Assembly (NCBI GenBank): GCA_022578965.1
Contig: MU400566.1
Span: 203,466-267,465 of the forward strand
Reading direction: 5' to 3'
DNA: 64,000 nt
From: Xylaria sp. FL1777
Lineage: Eukaryota > Ascomycota > Sordariomycetes > Xylariales > Xylariaceae
A program made the position numbers and the translations under genes. The stretch's first letter is position 1. Each line of letters begins with the position of its first letter. Under the pieces are notes generated by a model. It was not told the origin of the DNA and made no database searches. It saw only the letters and a program-made list of their open reading frames with translations. Below are positions 34,361 to 47,899 of this stretch, piece by piece.

Positions 34361-36179
34361 TACATTTAAAAAAGTTTGCTTTATTTTTAAATATTATATA
34401 ATTACAAAATAATATTAGCTATATTTTATAAACTTTTGCTATTTATAAAAACAAAAAAAAATATTTAAAGTATATTAAGTTTATAATACTTTATTTTGCA
34501 TTATTTTAAATTATTAAAACTATAATAAATAACTTGCAATAATATATAAAGATTAAAAAACTACATTTTTTATTTAAGCTATAATAGCTGCTTAAATAAA
34601 AGCAAGCAATATATATAACTATAAATAATAAATGTTTTTTATATTAGCTTTTTTTTATATTGCGCTAAATTTTATTTAATTAATTTTTTAGACTTTTTAA
34701 GATTTTTTTATAAAATATAACATATAATTTTTTAGCTATAAATAATATATTAAAAAAAATAAAGTTTAATATTATTAAGCTTTACTATTGTTATATAATA
34801 AGTTTTATGTTTATATTTTAGCGTTTTTAATTTATAACTTAGTTAAATTTAGTATATTATTTTTTAATAAAGTTTAACTAAATTATATTTAAACAGCATT
34901 AAAAAGCATAAATCTTATATTATTTAAGCAAAAAATTGCAGTTTTATAGTTTTAATAGTTAAAATATGCAAGTTAAACAAAAAAATATACTTAAAACAAA
35001 AGCAAATTAATTAACATTAAGTTTTAAAGCTATTATTAATATATAAATATTATAAAATATTTATTTATAATAATTATAGTAGTTTAGCTTAATAACTATA
35101 AAGTATTACATTAAATTATTTCTTACTTTTTTATTTTTTTTATAGAAAAAAGTTTAATAATTATAAACTAAAAATGTTATATTTTGCTTAGTTATTTTAT
35201 TTTAATATTATAAAACTAAAACTTATAATAAAAATACTATAGTTAAGCTTTATTTAATATATTATAGCTAAAAGTAAATAAAAAGCTATTAATTTAGCTT
35301 TAAAGCATATTAATAATACTTTTGCAATTAATATAAAAAATAATAAAAACTTTATATAAAATATTTTTGTTATATTTAATTAATTAGCTATTATAAGCCT
35401 TTATATTGCTTTAATTTATAGCAATATAAAATAGTTCTTTTAAATATATTAAAATAAGCAGCATATTTTTTTTTTTATTAACTAAAATATTATTAAATAT
35501 GCTTGCAAAATATATATTAATAGTAACACTAAAAAATATATTAATAGCTATACTATATTATATAATTTTTTTAATGCGCTAAATTTATTAATAAAAAAAA
35601 AATAATAACTTACTAATATTAAAATTAATAAATTTAATATTAAAGTTGTTTAATTAATTAAAGTTTTAATATAGCAAAACATATTAAGTTTAGCTAATAA
35701 AAATAAGCTATTTATTAAAAGTAATAAAAAATAGCAGCTATATATTTTTAATTATAAAAAAAAAAAAAAAAAAGAAAAAAAAACTAAAGAACTATAGCTA
35801 AATATAAATTAGCATAAAGTATTATATATGTTTTATTTTTTTTGCTTTTTTTTTAGCTTTTTAGAACTACTATTTACTAACAATTCTTTATTATGCTTTA
35901 GTAGTTTAAATTATATTAATAAATTTATAGCTAGCAATATATTTATATATATAAAAAAAGCATTTAAAAGTAATATAACTATAGTTAGTTTTATTAAAAA
36001 TAATAAAATAAAAGTTATAATTACTACTAAGCGTAAAATTAATTAGCTTAATTATATATTAAGCGTTTAATAAATATTTAACTATTGCTTTATTTATATT
36101 TTTAGTATTAATTTTAAGGTTAAATAAAGTATATTTTTAATAGCATTTTTAATTTATGCTTTGTTTATAAAATGCTTAG

Positions 36180-36464
36180 AGTTACGGTATAATAACTAAT
36201 AGCCCTATAGCCCATTGTTTTAATGTAGCTTAATGGATGTAGCTACGCTATACCTTAATGTGGCTAGGTTAGCCTGTGCGTATGCATGGACCACCCATTA
36301 GTGCATAAACCACCCATTAGCTACACATACTATAATTTAGCTACTTAATTACTTCTTACAAACTACTTTATGGAATAGCTTTTTCCTTTTTTATACTTAG
36401 ATTTTAATATAATTCTAGCTTTTTAAATAAAGCCCTGTTTTTTGTAATAGCTTAATGTATAACA
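36180..36464 (+). repeat. 5' LTR of element 1
   Basis: 285 bp, starting AGTTACGGTATAATAAC and ending GTATAACA. It aligns without gaps to 42837-43121; differences are transitions only (for example acgg/atag, ggatg/aaatg). It is preceded by target duplication CTTAG. Confidence 0.93.
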
Positions 36465-37239
36465 ATCTAAGTATTACTTTTTTTTTAAAGCACTTAAAAC
36501 TACTTTACTAAATATTTTCTTAACCTTAATTAATTAGCTAATAGCTAGCTGCTTTAGCTTACTTTATTACCTTAAATAAACTAACTGCTTAGATTTAGCA
36601 TTTCTTGTTTTAGTAATATAGCACGTACTATTAAAAAGCATGTAGCATTAAAAACAGCAATATGCAAAAAAGTCCGCTTTTTTTTTAATAACTTTAAAAA
36701 GGCACTGCTTTAAATAAATAAACAATTTTGCACTAAAGCTTACAAAAGATCTTTTAAAGTGTTTTTTATTCGAGAATTTAGTAATACACGCTTAGTAACT
36801 TTAAGCCTTAATAATAACAACTAAAAATTAATAGTTTAAGCAACTATTAACTATAAACATATAATAAATAATTTTAGTTTTATAGAAAATTGTTATATTT
36901 TTAACTATATTAGCTTTAACAAAAAAATTAGAAATTTTATTAAATAATATACTTTTATATGCATTAAAAAAAATAACTTTGCGTTTTTTTTTAGTTTTAT
37001 TATGCCTGAAATAAAAATAGCAATTTTTATGTTTAAGAGCTTAATAAACAAAAAAGCATTTTAAGCACTTTTTAATTACTTAAATGCTTTATAGCAAAAG
37101 TTTAAGCTATAAAATATTATAATAATTGCTAATAGTTAATACGCTTTAAACTTATATAAAATGTTACGCAAAACTAAAAATAATATAGCAAAACTAATTT
37201 AATAAAAATTATTTTTAACTAACTTAAAATTTAGTAAGT

Positions 37240-40200
37240 ATATTATTATGCAAAATAAAATCGAACAATTAAAAGATAACTTAGCTAGCAAACTTAAACT
37301 GTTTAACTGCTTTTTAAGCAAAAATTCTATTAATTTGTAAGAAAACCTTAATAGATTAATAAAAGAATTAAAAGTAATTATTATTAAACAAAACAGCTTT
37401 TAAGTATAAATTAACAAAGTTAATGTACTAATAGCTAATTTTATTATAAAAAATTATTATAATACTTTTAGCTTTAAACATATAAAAGGTAAATTTTATA
37501 AGTTTACTAAAGTATAAATACTTATTTTTTATAACAATAAAAAAAAAAACAAAGTTAAGTTTAAAGTTTAATATTAAAGAATAAAAAACTATTTTATTAC
37601 TAATAAAAACTAGTTTGCTAATAATGCAGTAAAAATAACAAACATTAAATCTTGTTTAAAAAGTAATATTATAAAACATTTATAGCTATATTTAAAGAAT
37701 ACTTATTTAAATTAACTATGTATTTCTAAAAATCTTTTTGCTTATTTATAAAATAACTATTATAATGTTAATGCTTTTAAAAAATTAAAAAAAGCATAAA
37801 AAAAGTGTAAAATAAAAAACGCATTACTTAATAAATTCCTTTAGTTTAAAAATAAATTTATACGTTTTGCTAGCAAAGTATGTTTAGCTAAAAACAAATA
37901 AAAAAAGAAGTTTAAAAATAAACTGTTTATTTAACTTAATAATAAAACTTTTTTTAAATATTTAAAACTTAGCGTAAATTTTAACTTTTATGTTAAATAT
38001 TATATTTAGATTACTTATTAACTTAGCATTAGTAATATAAAGCGCAATATTATTTACAAAGTTAAAAAGCAAGCTAAAGCTAACAAAAAGACTTTTATTA
38101 TTAGCGTAGCTTAAATTAGTATACTTTATGCTATATTAGCTTTTTATGGCACTTATACTTTAAAAACTAAAATAATACTTAAAAAAATGCGCAAGTTTAT
38201 TTTAAAAAAAAAATGCTTTTATTATAAACAAACAAAACATACTTTTAAAAAGTGTTTTAATAAAGTAGCTAGCGCTGCTAACTATAAAGCTTGCATTAAT
38301 ATTATTATAGCTAAATAAGGAATATTGCTTTTTATTACTTTAGTACTACTTAAAACTAACGCTAATAATTTAAATAAAAAGCGCTTAAAAAAGTAACCTT
38401 AAGTAAAATAAACTTCTATTTAAAGAAAGTATTTTAAGATTACATAAAAAAAAATATTATAAATAGATTTTTTAAAAGTAAACCTTTTTTATATATTTAT
38501 ACTATAAGCAATAATAGATTTTCTTTAATAACTGCTAATTTTTTTAAAAATACAAAAGCTAGCTTATATATTACTATAAATATTTGCTTTATTAAAAAGA
38601 TTTTAAAATATTTAAATCTTGTTGTAATAAATATTTTACTTTGTTTTATAACAAAATATAATAGCAAAAGCAAACAAGCAATAAAAAAAGTGCTGCTATT
38701 AAGCATAAGGATATAAAAACGCATTTTTTTTTGTACTTATTTTTTTATGCTAAATATATAACATAATATTATTTTTAAACAAAAATAGTTTAAAGCATAT
38801 AATGTTTTACTTAATTATAAAGCTTACAAGTTAATTTTCTTACTATTAATGCTTTTTACTAGCAACTATAAACATAATATTACTATAGATAAAGCTAGTA
38901 CTTAGTTATAACATTTAAGGTATTAAGAAAATTTCTAATAAAAAAACAAAAAAATAAAAAAAGAACTTTAACGAAAAAAAAAACAACAAACTGCTACAAA
39001 AAAAAATAACTAGCAATGCGCTTTAGTAACTAAGATTTTAAAGCGTAATAATTCCACTATAATTAACATAAAAAAAATAGAAAAATTACTAAGTAAAGCT
39101 CCTTTTTTTTTTTTTTTAAAGCTTACTTACTAAAAAAAAAAAAAATAGCAGCACAAACTCAAAAAAGAAATAAAAGCAAAAAAAAGCTTTTTTTATTAAT
39201 AAACCAATAAACAAAAACTATATTACATACAGCATAATAGCGTTAAATAGTACAAAGAAAAATTACTAAATACTATTAGTATTAATATAATTACTTTTAA
39301 AAAAACAGTTCGTAAAAATAAGTTATATAATAAAGTATAAATCTTAAGCATTTATTAAATTAATAAGCTTATTAAAAGTTATAAAAGAAAAATAAATAAC
39401 TTTTTAAAAGCAAAAAACAAAAAATTAAAAAAGAAAGCTATAAAACTTATACTAAAAAAATACTATAACTTTTTTTGTACGTTTAATAAAATAAACTTAA
39501 ATACTTTACTACTTAACCGTGTTAATATAAATCATAAAATTAAGTTTATTAGTAGGAAATCGCTAAAGAACTTATGCTACTTCTTTTTATACAAAATGTT
39601 ATTAAACAAGTTAAAAGCTATACAAAAATACTTAGTTAATAACCTACAAAAAGAATTTATTAAGCTAAGCAATACGCTTTTTGCTTTTTTTATTTTATTT
39701 GTTAAAAAGCTTAATAAAGAGCTCTGCTTTTATATAAACTATTGCAAGCTAAACAAGCTATCAAAAAAAAACAAGTACTTTTTACTACTTATAAAAAAAA
39801 CCTTGTTTTAAATATTTAAAGCAAAGATCTTTATTAAAATAAACATATAATAAGCCTTTTACTATATATAAATAAGCTTTAGCTATAAAAACTTAACAAC
39901 ATTTTATACTTATTATAGTTTTTACTATTATTATGTTTTTTTATTTAAGCTAACAAACGGACTTTTTATGTTTTAAAGATATATTAATAATACTTTGTTT
40001 AATTACTTTAATAATTTTTATAGCGCTTATATAAATAATATTTTTATTTATTTTAATAACTTAAAAAAACACTAAGTATACGTTTAAAAAGTTTTTATTT
40101 GTTTTTAAAGCACAGGCCTATAAATAAATCTTAAAAAATTAGAATTTTATGTTATAAAAACTAAGTTTCTAAGTTATATCATTAATACTAAAAGCATTAA

Positions 40201-42450
40201 AGTTAATTTAGGTAAAATTAAAGTTGTTTAAAACTAAGAATTATTAACTACTATAAAAAAAGTTTAGTTTTTTTTAAGTTTTTATAACTTTTATTGCAAA
40301 TTTATGGAAAAATACAGCTAAATAGCAATTTCTTTAAACTGTTTTACAAAAAAAAACACACTATTTAAATAAACAAAAAAATGTAAAAAAGCGTTCTAAT
40401 AGCTAAAAAAAGCTTTAACTTTTATACTTATGCTTAAACATTTTAGCTATGATTTATTAACAAAAATAAAAACTAATATATTAAACAAAGTAGCTGCTAG
40501 TATACTGTTTTAACGCTATAATAATACTTAGCACTTAGTAGCTTTTTATTTTAAAACAATGCAAAATGCAAAACTTAACTATAGCATATATAATAAAGAA
40601 ATACTAGCAGTAATACTAGCTTTAAAAAAATAGCAACTTAAGCTAATTAAAACTTATAATAGTTTATTTTTAGTAATAATTAACTACTAAGCATTAAAGT
40701 ATTTTAGCAAAAAATAACACTTTAACTTAAAACAAGCTAAATAAGCTATCTTATTTTTTAAATATAACTTTTTTATTGCTTTTTAGCTTAGCAAAGATAA
40801 TATAATAGCTAACGCATTGTTTTGCAAGCAAAAAAACCTTCGTATACAACAAAAAAAAAAAAAAGCATATTAATATTTAACGTTGTTTTAACTTACTAAT
40901 TAAACCTTTATTACATAAAACAAGCAAACTATATATATATTTTTGTTTTGCGTAAAAAAAGTGCCTTAAGAAGCTTAACTAATAGATTATATTTTTAAAA
41001 AGAACTATAAAAACCTTAATATAGAAATTTACTAATAAAAAGCAAATGCTATACTTAAAAACAACCTATAAAAACTAAAAAATAGTTTTATTACTTATAA
41101 AAGTTAACTAATAATTTTTAACTACTTACTTTTATATATTTAATTAATTAAAGAAGCTTATAAAAAAATGCTTATTATATACTTTAGTTAAACTAAAATA
41201 TGCTAGCTAATAGCTTAACGCTATTAATAGCTTAAGCTAAAAAAAAATTATAATACTTATATAGCTAACTATATAAGTTATTGCTTAATAAAAGTATTTT
41301 GCAATAAAACCTCTGGAAAACTAAAGCTACTTTTTATTTTTAACTAAGTGTAGCGCTACTTAATAATTGATTTTAAGCAAATGCTTAAAAATAAACATAA
41401 ATATAATAATGCACTTATAATAATAAACTGTTTAAGTAAACGCATATAAATAATCTTATGCATAATACACATAATTACAGAAAATATAGCTAAAATATAC
41501 TACAAAAGTCCTTTTAAAGTGTTTAAAGTGCTTATAACTATTATATTTAATTATAAACCTTAGTTTATATTTTTATTTATAAAAAAATTATGCAAGCTAA
41601 TAGGTATAAAATATACATTAGCTTTAACAAATTACTATAAGTTTATAAAACAAGCAAAAATTATAAGTAAGTATTTAAACTAACGCTTGCGTTTTTACGT
41701 AAGCTATTATTAAAATAACTAGTTTAAAAAACTACTTACTATAAACTATATATAAGCTTTTGTTCTTTATAAATTTATAGAATTATTACTTTATAAAGTA
41801 AAAATAAGGTTCTTTATGCTTTTTTATTTCGATTAAAAAAACTAAATAGCTGCAAAAAAACTTAATAATTTACTTAAAAAAAAAAAAAACTTGCAAAAAA
41901 AAGCGCAAAACAAAGTACAAAAAATTGCTGATTATATAAATACTGCAAAATTATACTTAACTTAAACACAAAATAAAATAACTTAAGCAGCTAACTGTTT
42001 AAAATATAATTTAAATTTTAATATAAGTAATTATATATTTATTTTTAAAAAACAATAATTATAAAAAACGGATTAACTTTTTAACAAACTAAATTACTTT
42101 ATAATACAATAAAAGTTTAAGATCTTGTTTAAAGATAATAATTTATATATGCTTAAAGTGCTTGCTTTTTAAAGGTTAACAAAAAGGTATTATGCTAATT
42201 GCTTATGCAAATATTTAAATAACTTTTTATTAAAGCAAGCGTTTAAAAACCTAAAAGAAAAAATGGTTAAACCTAAAAGCAAAAAAGAATTTGTAGTAAA
42301 AAAAGTATAAGCATTTTAATTATATTATAAAAAGCTATAATATTAAGTCAATTAAAAGGGATAAAACTTTAATAACGAGTAATACTTTGCTAAAAACTTT
42401 AAAAATAGCACTTAAGCTTTAAAAAACTTTTATAATGCTAACTTTAACTT
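37240..42450 (+). pseudogene. gag-pol relic of element 1
   Basis: Gag zinc knuckle at about 38210-38260 reads C-x2-Y-x4-H-x4-C: the second Cys has become Tyr by a G-to-A change. Reverse transcriptase begins near 39596 (KLKAIQKYLVNNLQKEFI, then ILFVKKLNKELCFYINYCKLN) and continues with a FGLTNAPATFQ-like block near 39985 and a YLDDILIYS-like block (YINNIFIYF) near 40030-40060. RNase H traces (NAKLNYSIYNKEILAVILALKK) lie near 40565-40635. Integrase traces (including a VIVDRLSKR-like block near 41430) span about 41100-42100. A chromodomain trace (EFVVxKVxAFxLYYKKLxY) spans 42287-42446. Stops occur every few tens of codons. Confidence 0.85.
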
Positions 42451-42836
42451 TGCAGAACTACTAATGCAACTAAAAATGTAGTTATAAGCAGCAAAAAAAA
42501 ACTAGTTTAAAGAATTTTACCTTAACAATAACAAAGCAATAGTAGCAAAAAAAAAAGTAATATAACAAAAAAGTCGTAATTAATTAATAAATACTATTAA
42601 TAAATAAAAAAAAAGAACTAAAACTTACATAAAAATAATAATATATAGTAAACCGTTAATTTAGCAGTAAAGAAACTTGCTTAATAGCATAATAGCACAA
42701 AAGCCTTAACTAAAGCTAGCAAATAAATACCTGAGGTTATTTTTTTTTTAACTAAAAAGCTGCTAAAAAGTTTGCTGTTTAAAGCGCAAAAATAGCTGTT
42801 TTTTTTTACCTTTTCTTTCTCTTTTTAAGAAAAGGT

Positions 42837-43121
42837 AGTTATAGTATAATAACTAATAGCTCTATAGCCTATTGTTTTAATATAGCTTAATAAATGTAGC
42901 TACGTTACACCTTAATATAGCTAGGTTAACTTATGCGTATGCATGAACTACTTATTAGTGCATAAACCACCTATTAGCCACACACACCGTAATTTAGCTA
43001 CTTAGCTACTTCCTATAAACCACTTTATAGAATAGCTTTTTCTTTCTTTATACTTAGATTTCAATACAATTCCAGCTTTTTAAATAAAGCCCTGTTTTCT
43101 GTAATAGCTTAACGTATAACA
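42837..43121 (+). repeat. 3' LTR of element 1
   Basis: 285 bp, starting AGTTATAGTATAATAAC and ending GTATAACA. It is followed by target duplication CTTAG (43122-43126). Compared with the 5' LTR, each copy retains some C/G that the other has lost, which shows independent mutation after insertion. Confidence 0.93.
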
Positions 43122-43126
43122 CTTAG

Positions 43127-45582
43127 CATATTTATTAAAAGCATACTAATATATTATAAAAAGCTTAATATATAAAATATAGCTAAATTTTTTTTATTTA
43201 TTTTATTTAAATATTTTTATAGCATTATAAACTAAAAAAAATATAATATTTATATTAATTATTTTATTAAATATAGTAGTAATATATTATTAAACTTTTT
43301 TTAGTATAAAATATTTTGTTATATTATTAATAATAAAGTTTAAGTATTAATATAAGTTTATAAAGTGTTTTATATAAAATTTTTAAAGCTTTTGCTATAA
43401 AAACTAAAAAATAGTTTTTTTTTAAAGTATAAACTACTAATATATTTTTAATAGCAACTTTAATAATTAATTAAAATTATAATAATATAAGTTATAGTAT
43501 ATTTTTTATTATATATTTTTTTGTTTTTTAATATTTTTATTATTTAGTTACTATAAAAACTATAAAGCATACTTTTTAAAGTATTTTATATTTATAAATT
43601 TATATATGTTTAGCTAAATAGTTTGCAGCTTATTTTTAAACTTTAGTTTAGCTTTAATTTATTTAGCAAATTTAACTAGCTTAAATTATTTTAGTTTAAA
43701 GTTAACTATTAAACTATTTTTATTTTTAAGTTTATTAATTATAATTAATTAATAGTTTAATAATATAAACTATATATAACTAAATGTTAAGCTTTTTAAT
43801 ATATTATTACTTATGTTTATTATAAAGCATAAATTATTTTAATTGTTTTTTAATAGCTTTTTTTTATGCTTTAGTTTAAAAAGCTTAACTTTTTGCGCTT
43901 TTAGTAAATCGAAATATTAATAAAAAACAAAAAAAAATGCTGTTTTTTATGTTATACTATTTTAAATAGCTTAGCTAAACTTTTATAATAAGTTTAAAAA
44001 GTTTTTAAAAATAATAAAGCTAAACTAAACAATATATATTATGTTATAAATATTTATTTTTATTTTAAAAGCTATAATAATAAATATAATTTAATAAAAA
44101 AAGTTTAGCTTTATAAACTTATTATATAACTGCTATTAATTATTAAAACGTATATTTATATTATATTTTTAAATAAAGCGCTTTATTTTAGTTAAAATAA
44201 ACTTTAATTTTTAAAGCTATATTATTAAAAAATAATGCGTAATAATAAGTTTTTTTTTGCTATTTATAAAAACAATAGTTTTAAAAATTAAGTATGCTAT
44301 ATTATGCTATATTTTATTAATTAAAAAACTTAATTATTAGTAATTTTTTATAATAGTATTTTTTTTTATAAAATAAATAATAAAAAATATATTAAGTTAA
44401 TTAATTAAAGCATAAATAAATTGCAGTTTTTTTAAACAAATATTTTATTATTAAAATTTAGCTTTAAATAATATAAACTTTTAAGCGTTTAAGCTTAATA
44501 TAATAATATAACTAAACTATAATATATTTTATAAAACTAATATTTTTATATAATATATATTAAAGTATATAATTTAGAAATCTTTTTATTAATAAACTAT
44601 ATAAAGCTTATTAATAGCTATAAATGTAATTTTTTAATTAAACAAAAAATTATAAAATAAGTTAATAAAATATTTTTAAATAGCTTATTTAAGCTTAAAA
44701 ATAATATATATAAAGCGTTTTAAAGCTAATTTAGCTTATATAGCATTATTTTATTAAATAATAAAAATATATTTTTATAATTATTTATGTAATATTAATT
44801 AACTTTTATTATATTATTTATTATTAATAATAAACAAGTATTAAAAATTTAAGTAATTAAGTTAAATTAATTGTATTTTAATTGTTTTAATAAATATAAC
44901 TATAAAATTATTATATTTTATATAATAACTAAAATAATTTATAATATAATGCTTTTTTTATAACTAATTTAAACTATTAATATAGTATTATTATAATAAA
45001 ATACTATATATTAAATTAATTTAATTTGTTTAGCTTTAAGCTTAAGCTTATATAATTTATTAAATTAATAATAATTTAAAATAGTACTAATAATAGTTTA
45101 TATAAAGTTATATTTTAATATATGTTATTAATTATGTTTTAATTATAGCAAAATATATTATATAAAATACTAAATATAATTGCTAAATAAATGCTTTAAT
45201 ACTATATTATTAGCTAGTTTATTTAGTTTGCTAAGTTTTTTAATAAATTTTAAAAGTTTTAAAGCTATTAATTTTTTTAAAAAGTAATTATTAATTAAGC
45301 TAAAACTAAAATTATTAAAAGTTTATAGTTTTATAATAAAGTAAAAAAATAATACTAATTAATAAATTAATAAATAAAGCTTAACTTTTAATTGTTTAAG
45401 CTTAAAATACTATAATATAATAAAATATTTTAATTATAAAGTTAGTATTAAATATAAGCATTACTATAAAAAGCTTTAAACAATGTTATAATTATTTTTT
45501 TTAAGTTTTATTAATAAATAATCTATAAGTATAAGTAGTATATATACATATATAAAGTAAACTTTAGCTTAAAAATTAACAA
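43127..45582. other. Degenerate AT-rich sequence
   Basis: No protein relic, LTR or tandem array recognised in these 2.4 kb; extremely AT-rich. Confidence 0.6.
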
Positions 45583-45716
45583 AGGTGCTTTAGACTAAAA
45601 TACATAAAACGTAGGCCCTGAACCTACAAATACATCTGCATGGGCCCTTAAAAAGGGTGGGTCATAGCTTGCAGCAAGCGCAGCCCGCTGTTTTATGTTT
45701 TTAGTCTAAGGCACCT
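45583..45716. mobile_element. 134-bp MITE-like element with 27-28-bp inverted termini, not RIPped
   Basis: Left terminus 45583-45610 (AGGTGCTTTAGACTAAAAT...) and right terminus 45690-45716 (...TTAGTCTAAGGCACCT) are inverted copies with about three differences. The core holds GC-rich words (gtaggccctg, gggccc, gcagcaagcgcagcccgc) with intact CA and TG, unlike everything around it. It is far below the length at which RIP normally acts, which explains its preservation. No clear target duplication. Confidence 0.75.
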
Positions 45717-45810
45717 GAGATAAGTGCTAAGGTCTGCTAAGATAACCGCACTAGCCACGGGCCATGCCCTCACGGGCCACTTAACCACCCGCTTTTTACG
45801 CAACACGCAT
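45717..45810. other. GC-containing island beside the MITE-like element
   Basis: About 95 bp with ordinary composition, including a direct repeat CACGGGCCA at two places (near 45757 and 45771). It ends abruptly in AT-rich DNA near 45810. It could be a further small insertion or flanking DNA carried with the MITE-like element. It is not coding as far as I can tell. Confidence 0.55.
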
Positions 45811-47899
45811 ATTTAATTACTTTTTTATAACTTCACTACTTTTTATTTTCTTTTTTGCTTTTTATATTTAATTAAAGCGTTTTTTTTCTTTTTATTACAA
45901 TGCTTTTTTTAAATAAAATAAAACATATAATAAAAATAATTTGTGCTATTAAGCTTAAAATGCTAGTTTAAATAGCAGCTAAAAAGTTTAAAGTTTTGCA
46001 AATTAGCTTATAACGCTATATAAACAGTAAACTAACTAAAAAAAAAACAAATAAAAGCTTTTAAGCTTTATTTTTATATTTAAAAGCTTAATTAGTTTAT
46101 TAAGCTATTAGTTAAATAAAATTAAGCTATGTATTTTTATTTGTTAAGTTTTAATAAATAGTTAATTATATGCTAAGTATTTAAAATTAATGTATACGTG
46201 GCATATTTAGTAGTAAACCAAAAAACAAAAAAGAACGGGGTTTAAACGAACCGCTACTAACTAGCTTTTATATAATAAGCAGCTTAACATACATAAAGGC
46301 TTATATAAGGTTAAAAGCTTTATATTAGTTTAGCTACGTATAAAGAAAATTAGCTTAAAGAAATACTTTGCGTTTTAAAGAGTACTTAGCCACGAGTTGC
46401 TAATGTACTAGTGCAGTTAAGCTAAGAAATTACTGCTGCACTTCTTAAACTAGTGCCCTAAATATAACAACATTTATAGTACACTAAAAAAGCAAACAAA
46501 TTTTTAACTAAGCTATTAGTTATTGCACAACCTAAAAAAAGCATATAAAATAGCTAAATAAGTTCTAAATATAAAAAGGCTTAGCTATTATAACGTAGCT
46601 AAAAAACTAATTAAGTTATAAGCAGCTGCAAAAATATAAAAACAAAGGCCTTTAAACATAAAGCAAAAACAGCTAAGTATTAATACTAGCTTTTTTTTAA
46701 GCTAAAAAAGGTTTACTATAATTATAAAACAAGAAGTTTAAAAAAAAACTAAAAAAAAAAAGCAGTATACTTAGCTAAATAAGTGCTAAAACTAAAAAAA
46801 CTACTATAGGTAGCATAAAGCAAGCAGCAATACTAAAGCAAGTAAACTATAAAGCAAAAAAAATATAAAAAAAAAAAAACTACAAAATAACTACATAAAA
46901 ATGCACATACTTAATTAATAACATAATATAAGTAAGCAAACAACCTAAGGGCAAAAAAATAAAAAGCAAAGCACTTAATAAAATTATAGCAAAACTAGTG
47001 CAACTTAAAAGTAAATATAAAATGTTTTTACTTAGCTATTAAGAAAAAAGTAAGCTATTTATAGCTTGCTTTTAACTTACAAGCACAGTTTTTACTTATA
47101 TATATAAGAAATAAAAACCAGCATAACTAATAAGCTATTAACCTAAGTAATACAATATATATGCTAAGTATTTACAAAAAAAAAAAAAAGGTTAAAAATA
47201 TATAACATTATTGCTTTTTTAAAAAAAATCCAGTAATTAAAACTATTAAAGCTTAAATAATTAGCTATTTAAAAGTTAATAAAGCTATAATTATTAATAT
47301 TAACGTTTTTTTTAATTAATTTAATGCTTTAAAAATAGTTAATTTTTTATTAAACTGCTAATATAATGCTAATAAAATAAAAACTAGCTAAAGCGTTAAT
47401 AGTAATTATTAGGTTATTTATAAAAGAAAAAACTAATTAGCACTTAAAAAAAACATTAAACAAAACAAATAAATAACAGTAATAAAATGTATTAATAGTA
47501 ATAAAGTAGCTTTTTTACTGCTAATTATTTTTAAAAGCTTTAATGTTTAATAATAATAGTTTTTAAACTAAAATATTAATTTATAAAACAATTAAAAGTT
47601 TAAAGTTTTGCTTAAAAAGTAAATGTCACAAATAGCTAATATAGCTATTAAGGCTATGTTATAACTAAGCTACTTAAGTACTTTAGCATATATCATAAGT
47701 TACATATATATATAAGATATTCTTTTTATACCCATTTTATGGAAGTTTTCTTCTTTTTTCAAGCTTTAGTTTTATTAAATACTTACTATAAAACTAAAGA
47801 TATATTAACTATTATACTTAACTTTTAATGCTTTATATTTTTCGTAATAATTTTAAAGCTTTTTAAAATAAGGTTACTTATAATACTTTGTTATACTAC
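45811..47899. other. Degenerate AT-rich sequence with remains of an unidentified element
   Basis: The stretch 46195-47160 is somewhat less AT-rich (for example near 46235-46260 and 46390-46450), and its plus-strand frames are Lys/Gln-rich with frequent TAA/TAG. It ends in the terminal motif 47133-47162 shared with 34330-34360. No domain can be named. Confidence 0.5.
47133..47162. repeat. Terminal motif shared with 34330-34360
   Basis: AGCTATTA-a-CCTAAGTAATACAATATATAT; see the partner copy. The conserved outer part (CCTAAGTAATACAATATATAT) suggests an element end. Confidence 0.5.

Larger units (their letters stand above)
30960..36174. other. Degenerate AT-rich sequence, no recognisable element
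   Basis: Left part of the block. I can recognise no protein relic here apart from short low-complexity frames (for example 35828-36046). Slightly less AT-rich patches (about 32440-32600 and 33990-34200) probably mark older transposons too decayed to name. The 295-bp inverted-repeat unit at 34051-34345 is listed separately. Confidence 0.6.
36180..43121 (+). mobile_element. Complete, RIP-inactivated Ty3/gypsy chromodomain retrotransposon (element 1)
   Basis: 6942 bp bounded by two 285-bp LTRs and a 5-bp target duplication, CTTAG, at 36175-36179 and 43122-43126. A polypurine stretch (aagaaaaggt, 42827-42836) immediately precedes the 3' LTR. Relics of gag zinc knuckle, reverse transcriptase, RNase H, integrase and chromodomain follow in that order on the plus strand. 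All are riddled with TAA/TAG codons, so the element cannot be autonomous. Confidence 0.93.

Noticed and set aside
35828..36046. 72-residue frame in the AT-rich block
   Set aside because: Phe/Asn/Ile/Lys-rich product expected from AT-rich DNA by chance; no domain.
38497..38724. 75-residue minus-strand frame in element 1
   Set aside because: Antisense low-complexity frame within a retroelement relic.
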